Shown: positions 1 through 8,272, counted from the first letter of the stretch. The stretch: 29,512 nucleotides of DNA from Sulfuritalea sp. (GCA_016712985.1 JADJQA010000051.1:1-29512); one strand, 5' to 3'. The notes: generated by a model from the letters alone, not told the origin. Made by a program: numbers and translations.

Positions 1-343
1 AATAAATTCCACCGAAATCGAGGCCGAAATCGAGGGGTCATCCCGCATAACCGCCGTAAAGTCCATTTCAAGATTGCCGTCGAAACTGCGCTGAACGGCG
101 TTCGAGTTCCAGTTGCCGAGGTAGAGCCGCTGAGTGGTAATCGATACCACCTTGAAGCGCGAGCTTCCGCCGAAGGTCTGGGTGATGCCGCGGAACGTCG
201 AAGTAATCGAAGAGGCTTGTTACCCGCGATCGTGTGCGGACTTGCAGGTGCGGCGCATCCTGGACGGTCGGCGGTCTGGGCCAAGACGGCGGAGGGAAGC
301 GAGAAGGCTCGGCCAGGGCAGCAGCGAGTAGGGTCTTGCGCAT
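1..343 (-). pseudogene. TIGR02001-like outer membrane protein, N-terminal part, multiply frameshifted and cut by window edge
   Basis: Read on the minus strand from the ATG at 343, which has an AAGGAG ribosome site just upstream. The product starts with a signal-peptide-like MRKTLLAAALA. Family hallmarks are then spread over all three frames: ASPHTIAGN, FRGITQTFGG, LALQGGIDY, LYLGNWNSNAV, FDGNLEMDF, and LDFGLDFGGIY near the edge. These match the start of the TIGR02001 family, small outer-membrane beta-barrel-like proteins often encoded beside glnK-amtB. At least four indels are needed to join the pieces, so as written it makes no full product. The 3' part lies beyond base 1. The gene is divergent from ubiK and has a sigma-54/NtrC-type upstream region. 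Identification rests on several short matches and is fairly firm; whether the breaks are real is open. Confidence 0.72.
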
Positions 344-457
344 CTTGATGCTCCTTAAGAGAAGGAAAACGAGGTTCCGAAGTTTCAGTGGAGGCCAGCG
401 CCCGCCATATCGGCGTCAAGCGTAGCGGCCGAAACTAAAGAATTGCAACGTGTCTGA

Positions 458-473
458 TGCAGAGACCGTGCCA
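458..473 (-). promoter_or_regulatory. sigma-54 (-24/-12) promoter for the TIGR02001-like gene
   Basis: On the minus strand the sequence reads TGGCACGGTCTCTGCA. It has the invariant GG, exactly ten bases, then GC, and a full TGGCACG -24 box, so it is close to the RpoN consensus. The predicted transcript start near 447 leaves a leader of about 100 bases before the ATG at 343. The family's usual link to ammonium-transport genes fits nitrogen control. Confidence 0.7.
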
Positions 474-534
474 GTCTATTTTCTGTTTAACTTCAACATC
501 TTGAGATAGCTAGACAGGACGCGTCGACACCCAC

Positions 535-578
535 GCACCAAGAAGCACCAAACCGAGCCCGCCGCACCATTGCAGTGC
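535..578. promoter_or_regulatory. Candidate NtrC enhancer: three GCACCA half sites
   Basis: GCACCA occurs at 535-540 and 545-550, one helical turn apart. A 15-base site GCACCATTGCAGTGC at 564-578 keeps the GCAC-N7-GTGC spacing of the NtrC consensus. Relative to the predicted start near 447 the cluster lies at about -88 to -131, the usual distance for an enhancer-binding protein. The rest of 344-732 holds no gene that I can see; the leader of the ubiK-side gene is in 620-732. Confidence 0.5.
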
Positions 579-732
579 AGCATGCGACAAGGCCGCAGCC
601 TGCGCCAAGCGCTATGCTAGACTTTGGGATCGGCCTTGCGCTTAACGCCGATGAAAGCGGCGTCAGCCTTCATTAAGAAACGTGACACTGAAACGTTGCT
701 TTCCCTTGTCCTTGCGAAAAGCCTCAACCACC

Positions 733-988
733 ATGATCAATTCCACTTTGCTCGATGGAAATGTCCGCCAGGTTTCTCCCTGCTGAAGGCGACACCAGCC
801 GGCGACATCGAGAAAAACCTCCAGGCGGCTTTTCCGCCGGCGTGTTCGCCAAGCTGGATCTGCGACCGCGAAGAATTGATGTTCAGCGCGAAGTCCTTCC
901 CCACGCGCGAGAACTCGTGGCGCTCTCAAGCTCGCGTCACCGAATTGGAAGCCCGCAACCAGAAGCCCCGTCCGCCCCGCACGCCTGA
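733..988 (+). pseudogene. ubiK: UbiK-like (BMFP family) ubiquinone biosynthesis accessory factor, frameshifted
   Basis: Starting at ATG 733 the pieces MINSTLLD, EMSARFL, LLKATPAGDIEKNLQAA, FAKLDL, FDVQREVL and ARVTELEARNQKP can be read in order. They are in different frames, and together they give the complete small UbiK/YqiC protein (usually about 80-100 residues, C-terminal coiled coil). The protein helps assemble aerobic ubiquinone biosynthesis in Gammaproteobacteria. At least three indels interrupt it. Its place just upstream of comM and divergent from a TIGR02001 gene is an arrangement I recall from betaproteobacteria and supports the call. Confidence 0.7.
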
Positions 989-1117
989 GCGTCATCGATT
1001 CCCACTGCCGCCGCAATTGAAGGTCGTGCTGCGCCCTCCTCTCCCCCAAACCACGTTCCCGCAAGGGCAGCGGGAGCACGGCGAGTTGCTGGCGCGACTT
1101 TCACGTTAAGCGCGTCG

Positions 1118-2638
1118 ATGGCGCTGGCAGTTTTCTCGGTCGCGCGCACTGGCAGGCCTCGCGGCCCCGGAAGTGACCGTCGAAGTCCATCCGTCGCGGG
1201 CCTGCCGTCGTTCTCACCCGCGGGGTTTGCCCGACACTCGAAGCCAGGAAGCCCGTGACCGTGCCGCGGCGATCCCAGAACGCGGATTTGAATTTCCGCT
1301 GGCGCATCACTGCGAATCTGGCCGGCCGACCTGCCCAAGGGATCCGCCGTTTCGACCGCCGTTTGCGCTCCGGCATCCGGGTCGCCTCGGCCAGATCAAG
1401 GCCGATACCCTCGATGCCACGAATTTTGCCGGCGAACTGGCGCTTTCAAGGGAGTTGCGCGCGGTGCGCGTGCGCTCGCCATGTGCGCCGCGATCCGGCA
1501 CGAAGCGGGTTTGGATGGCGCTATGGCGCGCGCCTTCGTCTCCGCCCTGGAAAGCGCCCCGGAAGCCGCGCTGATCGAAGGCCTGTGCATCCTGCCGGTA
1601 AAAACCTGCTGCAGGTCTGCGCCCATCTTACCGGCCGAGAAATCCTCGTGCCCTTCGCCGTGTCCTGGCGCTTTCTCGACCCTTGCCCGCTATCACGACC
1701 GCCGAAGTCAAGGGCCAGGCGCAGGGCCAAGCGCGCGCTGGAAGTTCGCCGCTGCCGGTGGGCATTCCACTCTTGATAGCGGCCCGCCGGGCGCCGGGGC
1801 AAGTCGATGCTGGCGCAGCGTCGCCGGGGGACTGCTGCCGCCGATGACCGCCGGCCGAGGCGCTGAAAGCGCCTGCAGTGCATTCGCTGGCAGGCAGCTT
1901 CAAGATGGCGCAATGGGGACCAGCGTCCCACCGGGCCCCGCACCGGGTTCGGCCTCAGCGCCGCACTGGTCGGGGCGGCAGCGCACGCCGCGCCCTGGAG
2001 AAATTTCACTGGCGCACACGGCACGCTGTTCTCGACGAACCGCCTGAGTTTCATCGCGGCGTCCGGGAGGCCCTGCGCGAACCGCTGGAAACCGGCCAGA
2101 TCCAACATTTCGCGCGCGCGAGCGCGCCGAGTTCCCTGCGCGCTTTCAACTGGTCGCGGCGATGATCCCCTGCCCTTTGCGGCCGGCTTCCGGCCATCCG
2201 CCGGCAGTGCCGCTGCACGCCGGACCAGGTGGCGCTACCGCGGCAAACTCTCCGGGGCCACTGCTCGAGCGCATCGACCTGATGCTCGATGTCCCGGCGG
2301 TCGCGGAGCCGATCTTTCCCGCACGCCGACGGCGAGTCATCGGCCACCGTACGCGAGCGCGTCACGGCGGCGCGCCACATGCAGATCCGGCGGCGGGGCA
2401 AGCCCGGTCGCGCTGCTTGGCCCTGACGAAGTCGACCTCCACGCACGGCCCGACGAGGCCCGGCGCGCAGTGCTCAAACAGGCCATGGCGCGCCTGTTGC
2501 TCACCGCGCCGGGCTTATCATCGCATCCTCAAGGTGGCCCGCAGCATCGCCGATGGCAGGCACGCAACAGATCAGTTCGGCGCATGTCGCCGGAAGCCAT
2601 CCACTACCGGCGCGGACTCGCGGATTGGCCGCAAATAA
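1118..2638 (+). pseudogene. comM: ComM/YifB Mg-chelatase-like AAA+ ATPase, full length but multiply frameshifted
   Basis: Starts at ATG 1118 (MALAVFS). Family pieces appear in order over about 1.5 kb, the normal ComM length (near 500 codons): VTVEVH, GLPDT..EARDR, GFEFP, FAGELALS, EAALIEGL, QVCAHLTGRE, KRALEVAAAGGHS, a Walker A GPPGAGKS recovered by dropping one G near 1800, SFKMAQWG, DEPPEFHRGVREALREPLE, PGLS.HRILKVARSIAD and AEAIHYRRGL. ComM is a hexameric helicase that extends branch migration during natural transformation. The sequence is split among all three frames by roughly ten or more indels, so no active protein is predicted from the bases given. The exact 3' end is uncertain. Confidence 0.75.
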
Positions 2639-2757
2639 AACGCCGCTCGTGGTGGGCTTTGTCCAACCACGAAAGGCCCTTCGACAGCCTCGGGGAACGG
2701 TTTCATCATCAGGGGAGGAAGCGCAAACATGATAGTCAGGAGCATTTGAATGGAATA

Positions 2758-3378
2758 TGCGCATCATTCCCGTAACCCCTCTGAACAGAACTGTACGCCG
2801 CTGGTGCACCAAACCATGAAGGGCGCGTCCGTCGATCCCGGCGGCGACATCGAGCGGCTGCTGGCGGCGGCCACGGAACTTGGCGTGAGCATCGAAAAGA
2901 TCCCGCTCTACCCACGGCCACATTGATCATGCGGGGCGGCGCCGGGAACTGGCGAAGCGCTTTCGGGCGTGCCACCAGGGCCCCCAACGCGAGGAGATCT
3001 TCTGGATCGACCAGCCAGGCGCAAAACAGGGCTTCGGCTTCCCGCCGGCAGACCCACGCCGGATCGCTGACGCCGATGACGGCACACGGTCACTGTCGGC
3101 AAGGAAACCACAAGTGCTGTACACACCTGGCCATACGCCCGCGGGGCAGTGGTGTTCTTCCATGCCCCGTCGAAACTGGCCCTGGTCAGCGACGGTGCTC
3201 TTCGCCGGCTCGATCGGCCGCACCGATTTTCCGCGCGGCGATTACCAGACGCTTCCGACCGACCGATCCATCAAAAGCTCTGGCCGCTCGGCGATGATGT
3301 CGTTCATTTCCGGCCACGGGCCGTTATGTGTTTTCCTTTCGGCAGGAACGCCGCACCAACCCTTCCGTGGGTGACGGC
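2758..3378 (+). pseudogene. YcbL-like MBL-fold metallo-hydrolase (glyoxalase II family), frameshifted
   Basis: The start at ATG 2758 gives MRIIPVTPL. It is followed across frames by QNCT, SVDPGGDIERLLAAATELGV, a GHIDHAGGAGELAKRF-type zinc motif read over 2910-2965, EEIFWIDQ, GFGFPPAD, LYTPGHTPG, VVFFHAPSKLALVSD, LFAGSIGRTDFPRGDYQT and GHGP. This is the order and length (about 210 residues) of the YcbL/glyoxalase II-like branch of metallo-beta-lactamase fold hydrolases. Metal ligands H-x-H-x-D-H, PGHTPG and SGHGP are all recognisable, so the coding content is complete and only the frame is lost. The natural stop is blurred by indels. Confidence 0.72.
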
Positions 3379-3428
3379 GCTCGGACCCGTCGCACCCTAT
3401 TCAGATATTCTGACAAGGAGAATAGATC

Positions 3429-3858
3429 TTGAGTTTTGCAAGCTGAGTTCAAGGAATTTGCCCTGAAGGGAACGTCAGTGAAACCCCCGCGGTCGGCGTG
3501 ATCATCGGCGCGGCGTTCGGCAAGATTGCCGACTCGATCGTCTAAGGATCTGACTGGCGCCGATCGTCGGCAAGATCTTCGGCGGACTGGACTTCTCCAG
3601 CTTCTTCATCACTGCTGGCCCCCGCCGGCGGACCACAAGGGCGCCATGACCTACGATGCGCCGACCAAGGCCGGCGTGCCAGCTGTTTCGCCTACGGCAA
3701 CTTCATCACGGTGGCGATCAACTTCGTCCGCTGGCGTTCATTATTTTTCTGATGGTCAAGCAGATCAACCGGCAGAAGGACGCGCCACCGGCACCGCCGG
3801 CCGCTCCGGCCGAGGACGTGCTGCTGCTGCGAGATTCGTGACTCGCTGAAGGAAGTAG
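3429..3858 (+). pseudogene. mscL: Large-conductance mechanosensitive channel MscL, frameshifted
   Basis: An AAGGAG site at 3415-3420 precedes a TTG at 3429 where MscL normally has ATG. Pieces in order: SFAS, EFKEFALKG, AVGVIIGAAFGKI, DSIV, IVGKIFGGLDFSSFFI, APPPADHKGAMTYDAPTKAGV, FAYGNFITVAINFV, LAFIIFLMVKQINR, and a C-terminal AAPAEDVLLLR..RDSLKEV. The two transmembrane helices and the cytoplasmic helix are all there, at the usual length of about 140 residues. MscL is the inner-membrane emergency valve against hypo-osmotic shock. Several indels and substitutions (including the start codon) make it non-functional as written. The 3' end abuts a methyltransferase remnant on the other strand. 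Confidence 0.78.
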
Positions 3859-3861
3859 GGT

Positions 3862-4273
3862 CGCGGGCGACGTCAGGGCTACCCCTGTCCGCGGATCGGG
3901 AAAACGGCGTGTAAGTGGCGCCACTTTACGCGAGAACTCGGCATCAACTCGATGACGTTGCCGACATCGACCACGATCAGGAAGGGGCGGCCGACCTTCC
4001 TCGGCGGGCAGGGTGCGGGCGTAGTTCTCGGCTTGGCTGCAGGCGCGCAGCAAGGCGTTGTCGAAGACACGGCCGACAGCTTCCGCCAGCCGGGTCTGCT
4101 TGGCTTCGAGGATGTAGCAGGCGCGGCGGAAGCAGTCGCTGAAGCCATTTGAGCTGGAGCCGTCGCCGTGCCTGAAGGTGACGCGGCGCTCGAAGACATA
4201 GGCGTTGTCGCCGGCCTCCGCCGGCGGCTTGCCAGCGGGCGATGAAGGCTTCGATGGGGTCGGTGTTGGTCAT
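3862..4273 (-). pseudogene. N-terminal remnant of an MmeI-like class I DNA methyltransferase
   Basis: From ATG 4273 the product reads MTNTDPIEAFIARWQAAGG. After a frame change it gives AGDNAYVFERRVTF, GDGSSSNGF, ACYILEAKQTR, LLRACSQAENYARTLPAEEG, LIVVDVGNVIEL and FPDPRTG. This is the N-terminal domain typical of large (about 900-1,000 residue) MmeI/YeeA-like restriction-modification methyltransferases. Only about 130 codons remain. The helicase/methylase core is absent, and the segment that normally links WQAAGG to the YVFER strand (about 35 codons) is deleted. It ends against mscL. I read it as the stump of a lost restriction-type system next to a toxin-antitoxin pair. An alternative start is ATG 4282. 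Confidence 0.6.
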
Positions 4274-4300
4274 CAACGGCATGGGATCCGCCCGGTCATG

Positions 4301-4528
4301 TCAGGGCGGAGTTGGCTGAACGGTGCCATACGGCCAGCGATAGAGAGACCAGAATCTGCGCTTGGGGTATTCAGCTTCCTGGCGGTGAAAAAAGCGGGCG
4401 CCCTGGTCCCGAACGTATTCTCCTGCCATCAGGCAGCAACGTTCCGAATCGTAAGTGATCCTCTTGAATGCACGGTCAATCGAGGAGAGCAAAGGCTTCC
4501 GTCTTGAAACCTTAAGTACGCCTTTCAT
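4301..4528 (-). CDS. Hypothetical 75-residue protein overlapping the vapC stop
   Basis: No family was recognised. The ATG at 4528 overlaps the frame-corrected vapC stop in an ATGA arrangement, which would allow translational coupling. The product is basic and rich in Arg, Tyr, Trp and Phe, with no clear motif or membrane segment. The DNA is less GC-rich than its surroundings. It lies inside the zone where other genes are scrambled, so its frame may be incomplete or accidental. It could be a third gene of the toxin-antitoxin operon or a remnant left with the methyltransferase stump. Confidence 0.28.
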   Translation of the reverse strand: MKGVLKVSRRKPLLSSIDRAFKRITYDSERCCLMAGEYVRDQGARFFHRQEAEYPKRRFWSLYRWPYGTVQPTPP

Positions 4529-4934
4529 CCGATGACTCGCGCAACATCGGTCAGCGCGAAGTCGCCGCCCCTGGAAGAGCAAGGGCACATCGCAGTGGCG
4601 CAAGAGCGTAGGCGAAGCAGTCGCCAAAATTCAGTCCAGCCGGACGGCGGCCCTTGCCATAGCGTCGAAATGCCTCGGAGGACGCATCGGCCAAGGCTTC
4701 ATCCACCGCGAATGTTTGAATCTGGTAGCGACCGAGCAGTTCGCGTGCGTAGGCGGCGCCATCGCCGCCGAGGCGGACGCTGGCGACCATCAGAAACTCG
4801 GTCCGGTTTGGAGCGGCGATGCCCCAACGGGGTATCCGCGCCAGGGCTTTCAGGTACTCCATGGCGTCGCGCTCACGCAACAGAATGGCAACCAGTGCGC
4901 TGGTATCGACGAGCGCGTCAACCGGGGAGGCCAT
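4525..4934 (-). pseudogene. vapC: VapC-family PIN-domain toxin, frameshifted in its last about 25 codons
   Basis: Start chosen at ATG 4934 (MASPVDALVDTSALVAILL), which overlaps the end of the antitoxin gene by 17 bases. The PIN fold is clear: N-terminal DTSALVAI, central NRTEFLMV acid, and GLNFGDCFAYALA carrying the late Asp. VapC proteins are Mg-dependent RNases that cleave tRNA or rRNA. The uninterrupted frame ends early at 4551. The expected tail CDVPLLFQG-GDFALTDVARVIG is present in shifted frames, with one extra base near 4590 and another near 4568, ending at a TGA at 4525. The active-site acids lie in the intact part, so a shortened toxin might still fold, but loss of the last strand probably inactivates it. 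Confidence 0.75.
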
Positions 4935-5178
4935 GCGCGTCGTAGCCGATAATCTGGTCGGAAGTGCGCGAGTCGTCATTGAGGCGCGACCAGACTTCAT
5001 CCTCGAGCCACGCCAGAGTCTCTTCGGCAGAGGGCCGTGCTTGCGGCGCCGACGTACCCAAGGCGGCGCTTAGCGTAACGATGGCCTCCTGCGTCATGGA
5101 GCGATGATGCGCCGCTGCGGCAGACTTGAGTCTGCCATGAAGTTCGATGGGCACATTGCGCAGAACGAGTGTGGGCAT
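4918..5178 (-). CDS. VapB/FitA-like ribbon-helix-helix antitoxin
   Basis: An 86-residue protein with an N-terminal ribbon-helix-helix (MPTLVLRNVPIELHGRLK, then AAAHHRSMTQEAI). This is the Arc/FitA-type DNA-binding half that dimerises on operator DNA. The acidic, Trp-containing C-terminal half (ETLAWLEDEVWSRL) is the usual toxin-binding segment. A good ribosome site (AAAGGAG) sits just before ATG 5178. It overlaps vapC by 17 bases, the standard order of a type II module in which the antitoxin neutralises the PIN toxin and the complex represses the promoter. The frame is intact. Confidence 0.85.
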   Translation of the reverse strand: MPTLVLRNVPIELHGRLKSAAAAHHRSMTQEAIVTLSAALGTSAPQARPSAEETLAWLEDEVWSRLNDDSRTSDQIIGYDAHGLPG

Positions 5179-5207
5179 GGAGGCTCCTTTGTACGGAATG
5201 ATCGTAT

Positions 5208-5224
5208 GCTAGCGAAACGCTAGC
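5208..5224. promoter_or_regulatory. Palindrome, likely VapB-VapC operator
   Basis: GCTAGCG-AAA-CGCTAGC is a perfect 7-base inverted repeat about 30 bases upstream of the antitoxin start. A second, shorter inverted repeat (TACG...CGTA, 5192-5206) lies between it and the gene and overlaps a possible -10 (TACGAT on the minus strand). Paired operators at this place are typical of autoregulated vapBC/fitAB modules; the role is inferred from position. Bases 5225-5509 up to the next gene show nothing else that I can name. Confidence 0.5.
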
Positions 5225-5509
5225 GCCCGAGCAATCGGTTTTTGCAAACCACGCTTGCTTCGCGACGGCAAAGTCGCAGTCAGCCATTCGGGTGAAACCG
5301 CCACGACAAGAATGGAACTGGCAGACCCGGACACGACCTGTCGGCAACCTTCAGCGCTTCCATGTCACCGCGACGCCGCCGACTGTTTGCGGTCCCGAAG
5401 CGCTCCGCGAGCCCGGTATGGCAAAATTGGCGGCGTCCCGCGTAACAGTGCGGCGACCAGACCCGACATCGCCCGCCAGCGTTCCCTGCCTGTCGCGGGG
5501 GCATAAAAA

Positions 5510-8221
5510 ATGACCGTCCGCAATCTGGAATTCCTGTTTCATCCAAAGTCGATCGCCGTTGTTGCGGATCCCGACGAACCGAGCCGCTACGCCGAAGTGG
5601 TGCGGCGCAATCTCGCCGCCGGGGGATTTTCCGGGCAGATCATGTCGATCAACGCAAAGAAGCGTTCGCTGTTCGGTATCGGCGCCCATGTTCACATCGA
5701 CAAAATCGAGGTGGCACCCGATCTGGCGATCATCTGCACGGCACTGGCTGATGTCCCGCAGATCATTGCCCAGCTCGGCGCCCGCGGCACGCGGGCAGTG
5801 ATCGTCGGACCGTCGCTGCGGGACAGGCTCAGCAGCAGCGAGGCAGTCGAGGTACGCAAGGCGATCCTCGATGCGGCGCGGCCGCATCTGATACGCGTGC
5901 TCGGACCAGGTAGCGGCGGTCTCGTGGTGCCCGCCGGCGGCCTCAACGCCAGCGTGGCCCCCGTCACCACAACGCCCGGAAAAGTAGCCCTGGTCGCCCG
6001 CTCGGCGGCCGTCGCCGCGGCCGTACTCGACCGTGCCTGCAGCAAGGGCATCGGTTTCTCCACGGTGCTGCACCTCGGCTCCGGCATCGATATCGATCTT
6101 GCCGACGTGCTCGACTGGCTTGCCGCGGATCCGGACACCGACGCTATCCTGGTGCAGTTCGACTCTGTCACCGGCGGACGCAAGTTCATGTCGGCGGCGC
6201 GCGCGGCGGCGCGCAACAAACCCGTCGTCGCGATCCGCGGCGGGCGCTTCGAGGGCAAGCGGCCGATCAGTGCGCCGTGGACCTCAGACGATGTCTACGA
6301 AGCGGCCCTGCGGCGCGCCGGCTGGGTGCGGATCGACACCCTCGACGACTTGTTCGACTCGGCCGAGGCAATGGCACGCGTGCGTCCGATGCGCGGCGAG
6401 CGTCTGTGCATCCTCGGCAACGGTCACGGCCTCGCGCGCATAGCCGCCGACGCGCTGCTGCGTTCCGGCGGCCGTCTCGCCACGCTGTCCAAAGACTGCG
6501 TGAAGCAACTCAAGGAACTGCTGCGGACCGACTCGCAACTCGGCAATCCGCTGGTGCTGCCGGCCGACGTCACGCCAGCGAACTGGGCCGCGGCGCTGGC
6601 GGCAGTGCTTGCGGACCGCGACACGGACGCCGTGCTGACGGTGTGTTCGCCGTCCCCGTTCGCGCCGGGCGTCGAAGTCGCCACGGCAATCGGCGAAGCG
6701 GCCCGGAACACCGAGCGCAATGTGTTCTCCTGCTGGGTCGGCGGCAACACGATGATCGAGGCGCAACAGGTTGCGGCGGCGCATGGCATCCTGAGCCACG
6801 ACTCACCGGAAAAAGCCATCGCGATTTTTCTAGGGATCGTGAATTACCGGCGCAATCGTGATCTGCTGATAGAGACGCCACCGTCGGTGGCCGAGGATTT
6901 CACACCGGACCTGGTAGCCGCCCGCAGCGCCATCGCCGAGGCGATCGAGCAGGGAGAAGAGATCCTGTCTGCACGCCAGGGGCGACGCCTGCTCCAGGCC
7001 TACGGCATCGACGCCGTCGAGTATCCCCTTGCCGGCAGCATCGAGGCGGCCATACGCACTGCCGATGAAATCGGCTATCCGGTGGATCTCGGCCTGGTCC
7101 TCGCCAACGCGGCCGAGCAGAAACCGCTGGCGACAGGGCTGCGTTCGCCGGCCGACATTCGTATTGCCGTGCACGAGCTGCGCGACAAAGCGCGAACCAG
7201 GCTCCCGGACGTTCGTATCAGCGGCTATCGGCTGCGACCCGGCGCGGCGCGCAGCGGCGCCGCCGCACTGCACCTCGGCGTTGCCGACGACCCGGTGTTC
7301 GGCCCGGTGATTTTCCTCGCTCCGGCTACGGCGACGAGCATCCGCGGGAAAGATTTTGTCGTCGCGCTGCCGCCGCTCAACCGCACGCTGGCCGAGGATC
7401 TGGTGGCAGGCAGCGGCTTCGCCGAGGACGCGGTCGACGCCGCGCGCGACACGCTGGAAGCGGCCTTGAGCACGGCGCTGGTACGCTTGTCGCAGTTGCT
7501 GACGGATATCGACGAGGTAGCCGGCGTGGAATTCGATCCACTGCTCGTGGAAACTTCCGGCGTGGTCGCGCTGGACGTCCGCATCCGCATCGAGAAGACG
7601 GGACGCAAACTGGGCTTTCGACGCTTTGCGATCCGTCCCTATCCCAAGGAACTCGAGCAGCGCGTGGATTGGCAGGGCCGCCAACTGTTGATTCGGCCCA
7701 TTCGTCCGGAGGATGAAACCACCCTCGGCGACCTGCTGGGCTCACTCGATCCCGAGGACGCGCGCATGCGCTTCTTCGGCACCATGCGCAGCCTGCCGCG
7801 TTCCCAACTCGCCCGCTTCACCCAGATCGACTACGATCGCGAGATGGCGCTGGTGGCGATCGAGAGCGGCAACGACGGCGTCGAGCGTTCGCTGGGCGAA
7901 GTGCGCACCGTGGCCGATCCCGACAACGCCGTGGCGGACTTCGCAATCGTCGTACGCTCCGGCATCAAGGGCCAGGGACTGGGTCGGCTGCTGCTCGCCA
8001 GCATCATCGACTACTCCCGCAGCCGCGGCACCCTTGAGTTGCGCGGCGAAACGCTGGCCGGAAACCTGCGCATGCAGCATCTGGCCCAGGACCTCGGCTT
8101 CACGCTGAAGACCGGCGCCGACATGGGCACGGTCGATCTTCGTCTGCTGTTGCACAGCCCCGACGATTCGGCAGGGACGAGTGCCGGCCATGTCGGCGTC
8201 AAGCGCGGCAGCCGAAACTGA
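5510..8221 (+). CDS. Pat-type protein lysine acetyltransferase: ADP-forming acyl-CoA synthetase-like domains fused to GNAT
   Basis: A 903-residue protein. In order: a CoA-binding Rossmann domain (about 1-140, starting FLFHPKSIAVV), a succinyl-CoA-ligase-like domain (about 150-460), an ATP-grasp domain (about 485-715, LSARQGRRLLQAYGI), and a C-terminal GNAT acetyltransferase (about 724-890) with the acetyl-CoA loop GIKGQGLGRLLL near 818. The layout is that of PatZ/YfiQ-like enzymes, which acetylate lysines of acyl-CoA synthetases and other proteins from acetyl-CoA. The phosphate-carrying His of true ADP-forming acetyl-CoA synthetases (normally in an SHTGALAG-like loop) is not seen: the matching stretch reads PISAPWTSDDVYEAALRRAG. 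This favours a regulatory role over acetate activation. Start ATG 5510 has only a weak ribosome site. The gene stands alone. Confidence 0.88.
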   Translation: MTVRNLEFLFHPKSIAVVADPDEPSRYAEVVRRNLAAGGFSGQIMSINAKKRSLFGIGAHVHIDKIEVAPDLAIICTALADVPQIIAQLGARGTRAVIVGPSLRDRLSSSEAVEVRKAILDAARPHLIRVLGPGSGGLVVPAGGLNASVAPVTTTPGKVALVARSAAVAAAVLDRACSKGIGFSTVLHLGSGIDIDLADVLDWLAADPDTDAILVQFDSVTGGRKFMSAARAAARNKPVVAIRGGRFEGKRPISAPWTSDDVYEAALRRAGWVRIDTLDDLFDSAEAMARVRPMRGERLCILGNGHGLARIAADALLRSGGRLATLSKDCVKQLKELLRTDSQLGNPLVLPADVTPANWAAALAAVLADRDTDAVLTVCSPSPFAPGVEVATAIGEAARNTERNVFSCWVGGNTMIEAQQVAAAHGILSHDSPEKAIAIFLGIVNYRRNRDLLIETPPSVAEDFTPDLVAARSAIAEAIEQGEEILSARQGRRLLQAYGIDAVEYPLAGSIEAAIRTADEIGYPVDLGLVLANAAEQKPLATGLRSPADIRIAVHELRDKARTRLPDVRISGYRLRPGAARSGAAALHLGVADDPVFGPVIFLAPATATSIRGKDFVVALPPLNRTLAEDLVAGSGFAEDAVDAARDTLEAALSTALVRLSQLLTDIDEVAGVEFDPLLVETSGVVALDVRIRIEKTGRKLGFRRFAIRPYPKELEQRVDWQGRQLLIRPIRPEDETTLGDLLGSLDPEDARMRFFGTMRSLPRSQLARFTQIDYDREMALVAIESGNDGVERSLGEVRTVADPDNAVADFAIVVRSGIKGQGLGRLLLASIIDYSRSRGTLELRGETLAGNLRMQHLAQDLGFTLKTGADMGTVDLRLLLHSPDDSAGTSAGHVGVKRGSRN

Positions 8222-8243
8222 GAAGCCACCGGCGGCATGCGCC

Positions 8244-8272
8244 TTGTTCTGATGCGTTGAACGGTCTATGAT
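8244..8272 (+). promoter_or_regulatory. Sigma-70 promoter for the small paralogue pair
   Basis: TTGTTC at 8244-8249, 17 bases, then TATGAT at 8267-8272, 35 bases before ATG 8307. Both boxes and the spacing are close to consensus, and the site is in the only gap in front of the two small genes. Confidence 0.55.

Noticed and set aside
13..36. Short direct repeat CCGAAATCGAGG twice at the left edge
   Set aside because: It is explained by the repeated LDFG codons of the beta-strand region of the TIGR02001-like gene.
625..640. TGGGATCGGCCTTGCG, a GG-N10-GC sigma-54-like match facing ubiK
   Set aside because: The -24 box is off consensus (TGGGAT), the gene is not one expected under RpoN control, and the region contains many sequence errors.
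663..2108. Long open frames on the minus strand opposite ubiK and comM
   Set aside because: They are high-GC antisense shadows; the plus strand carries clear ubiK and comM sequence in pieces.
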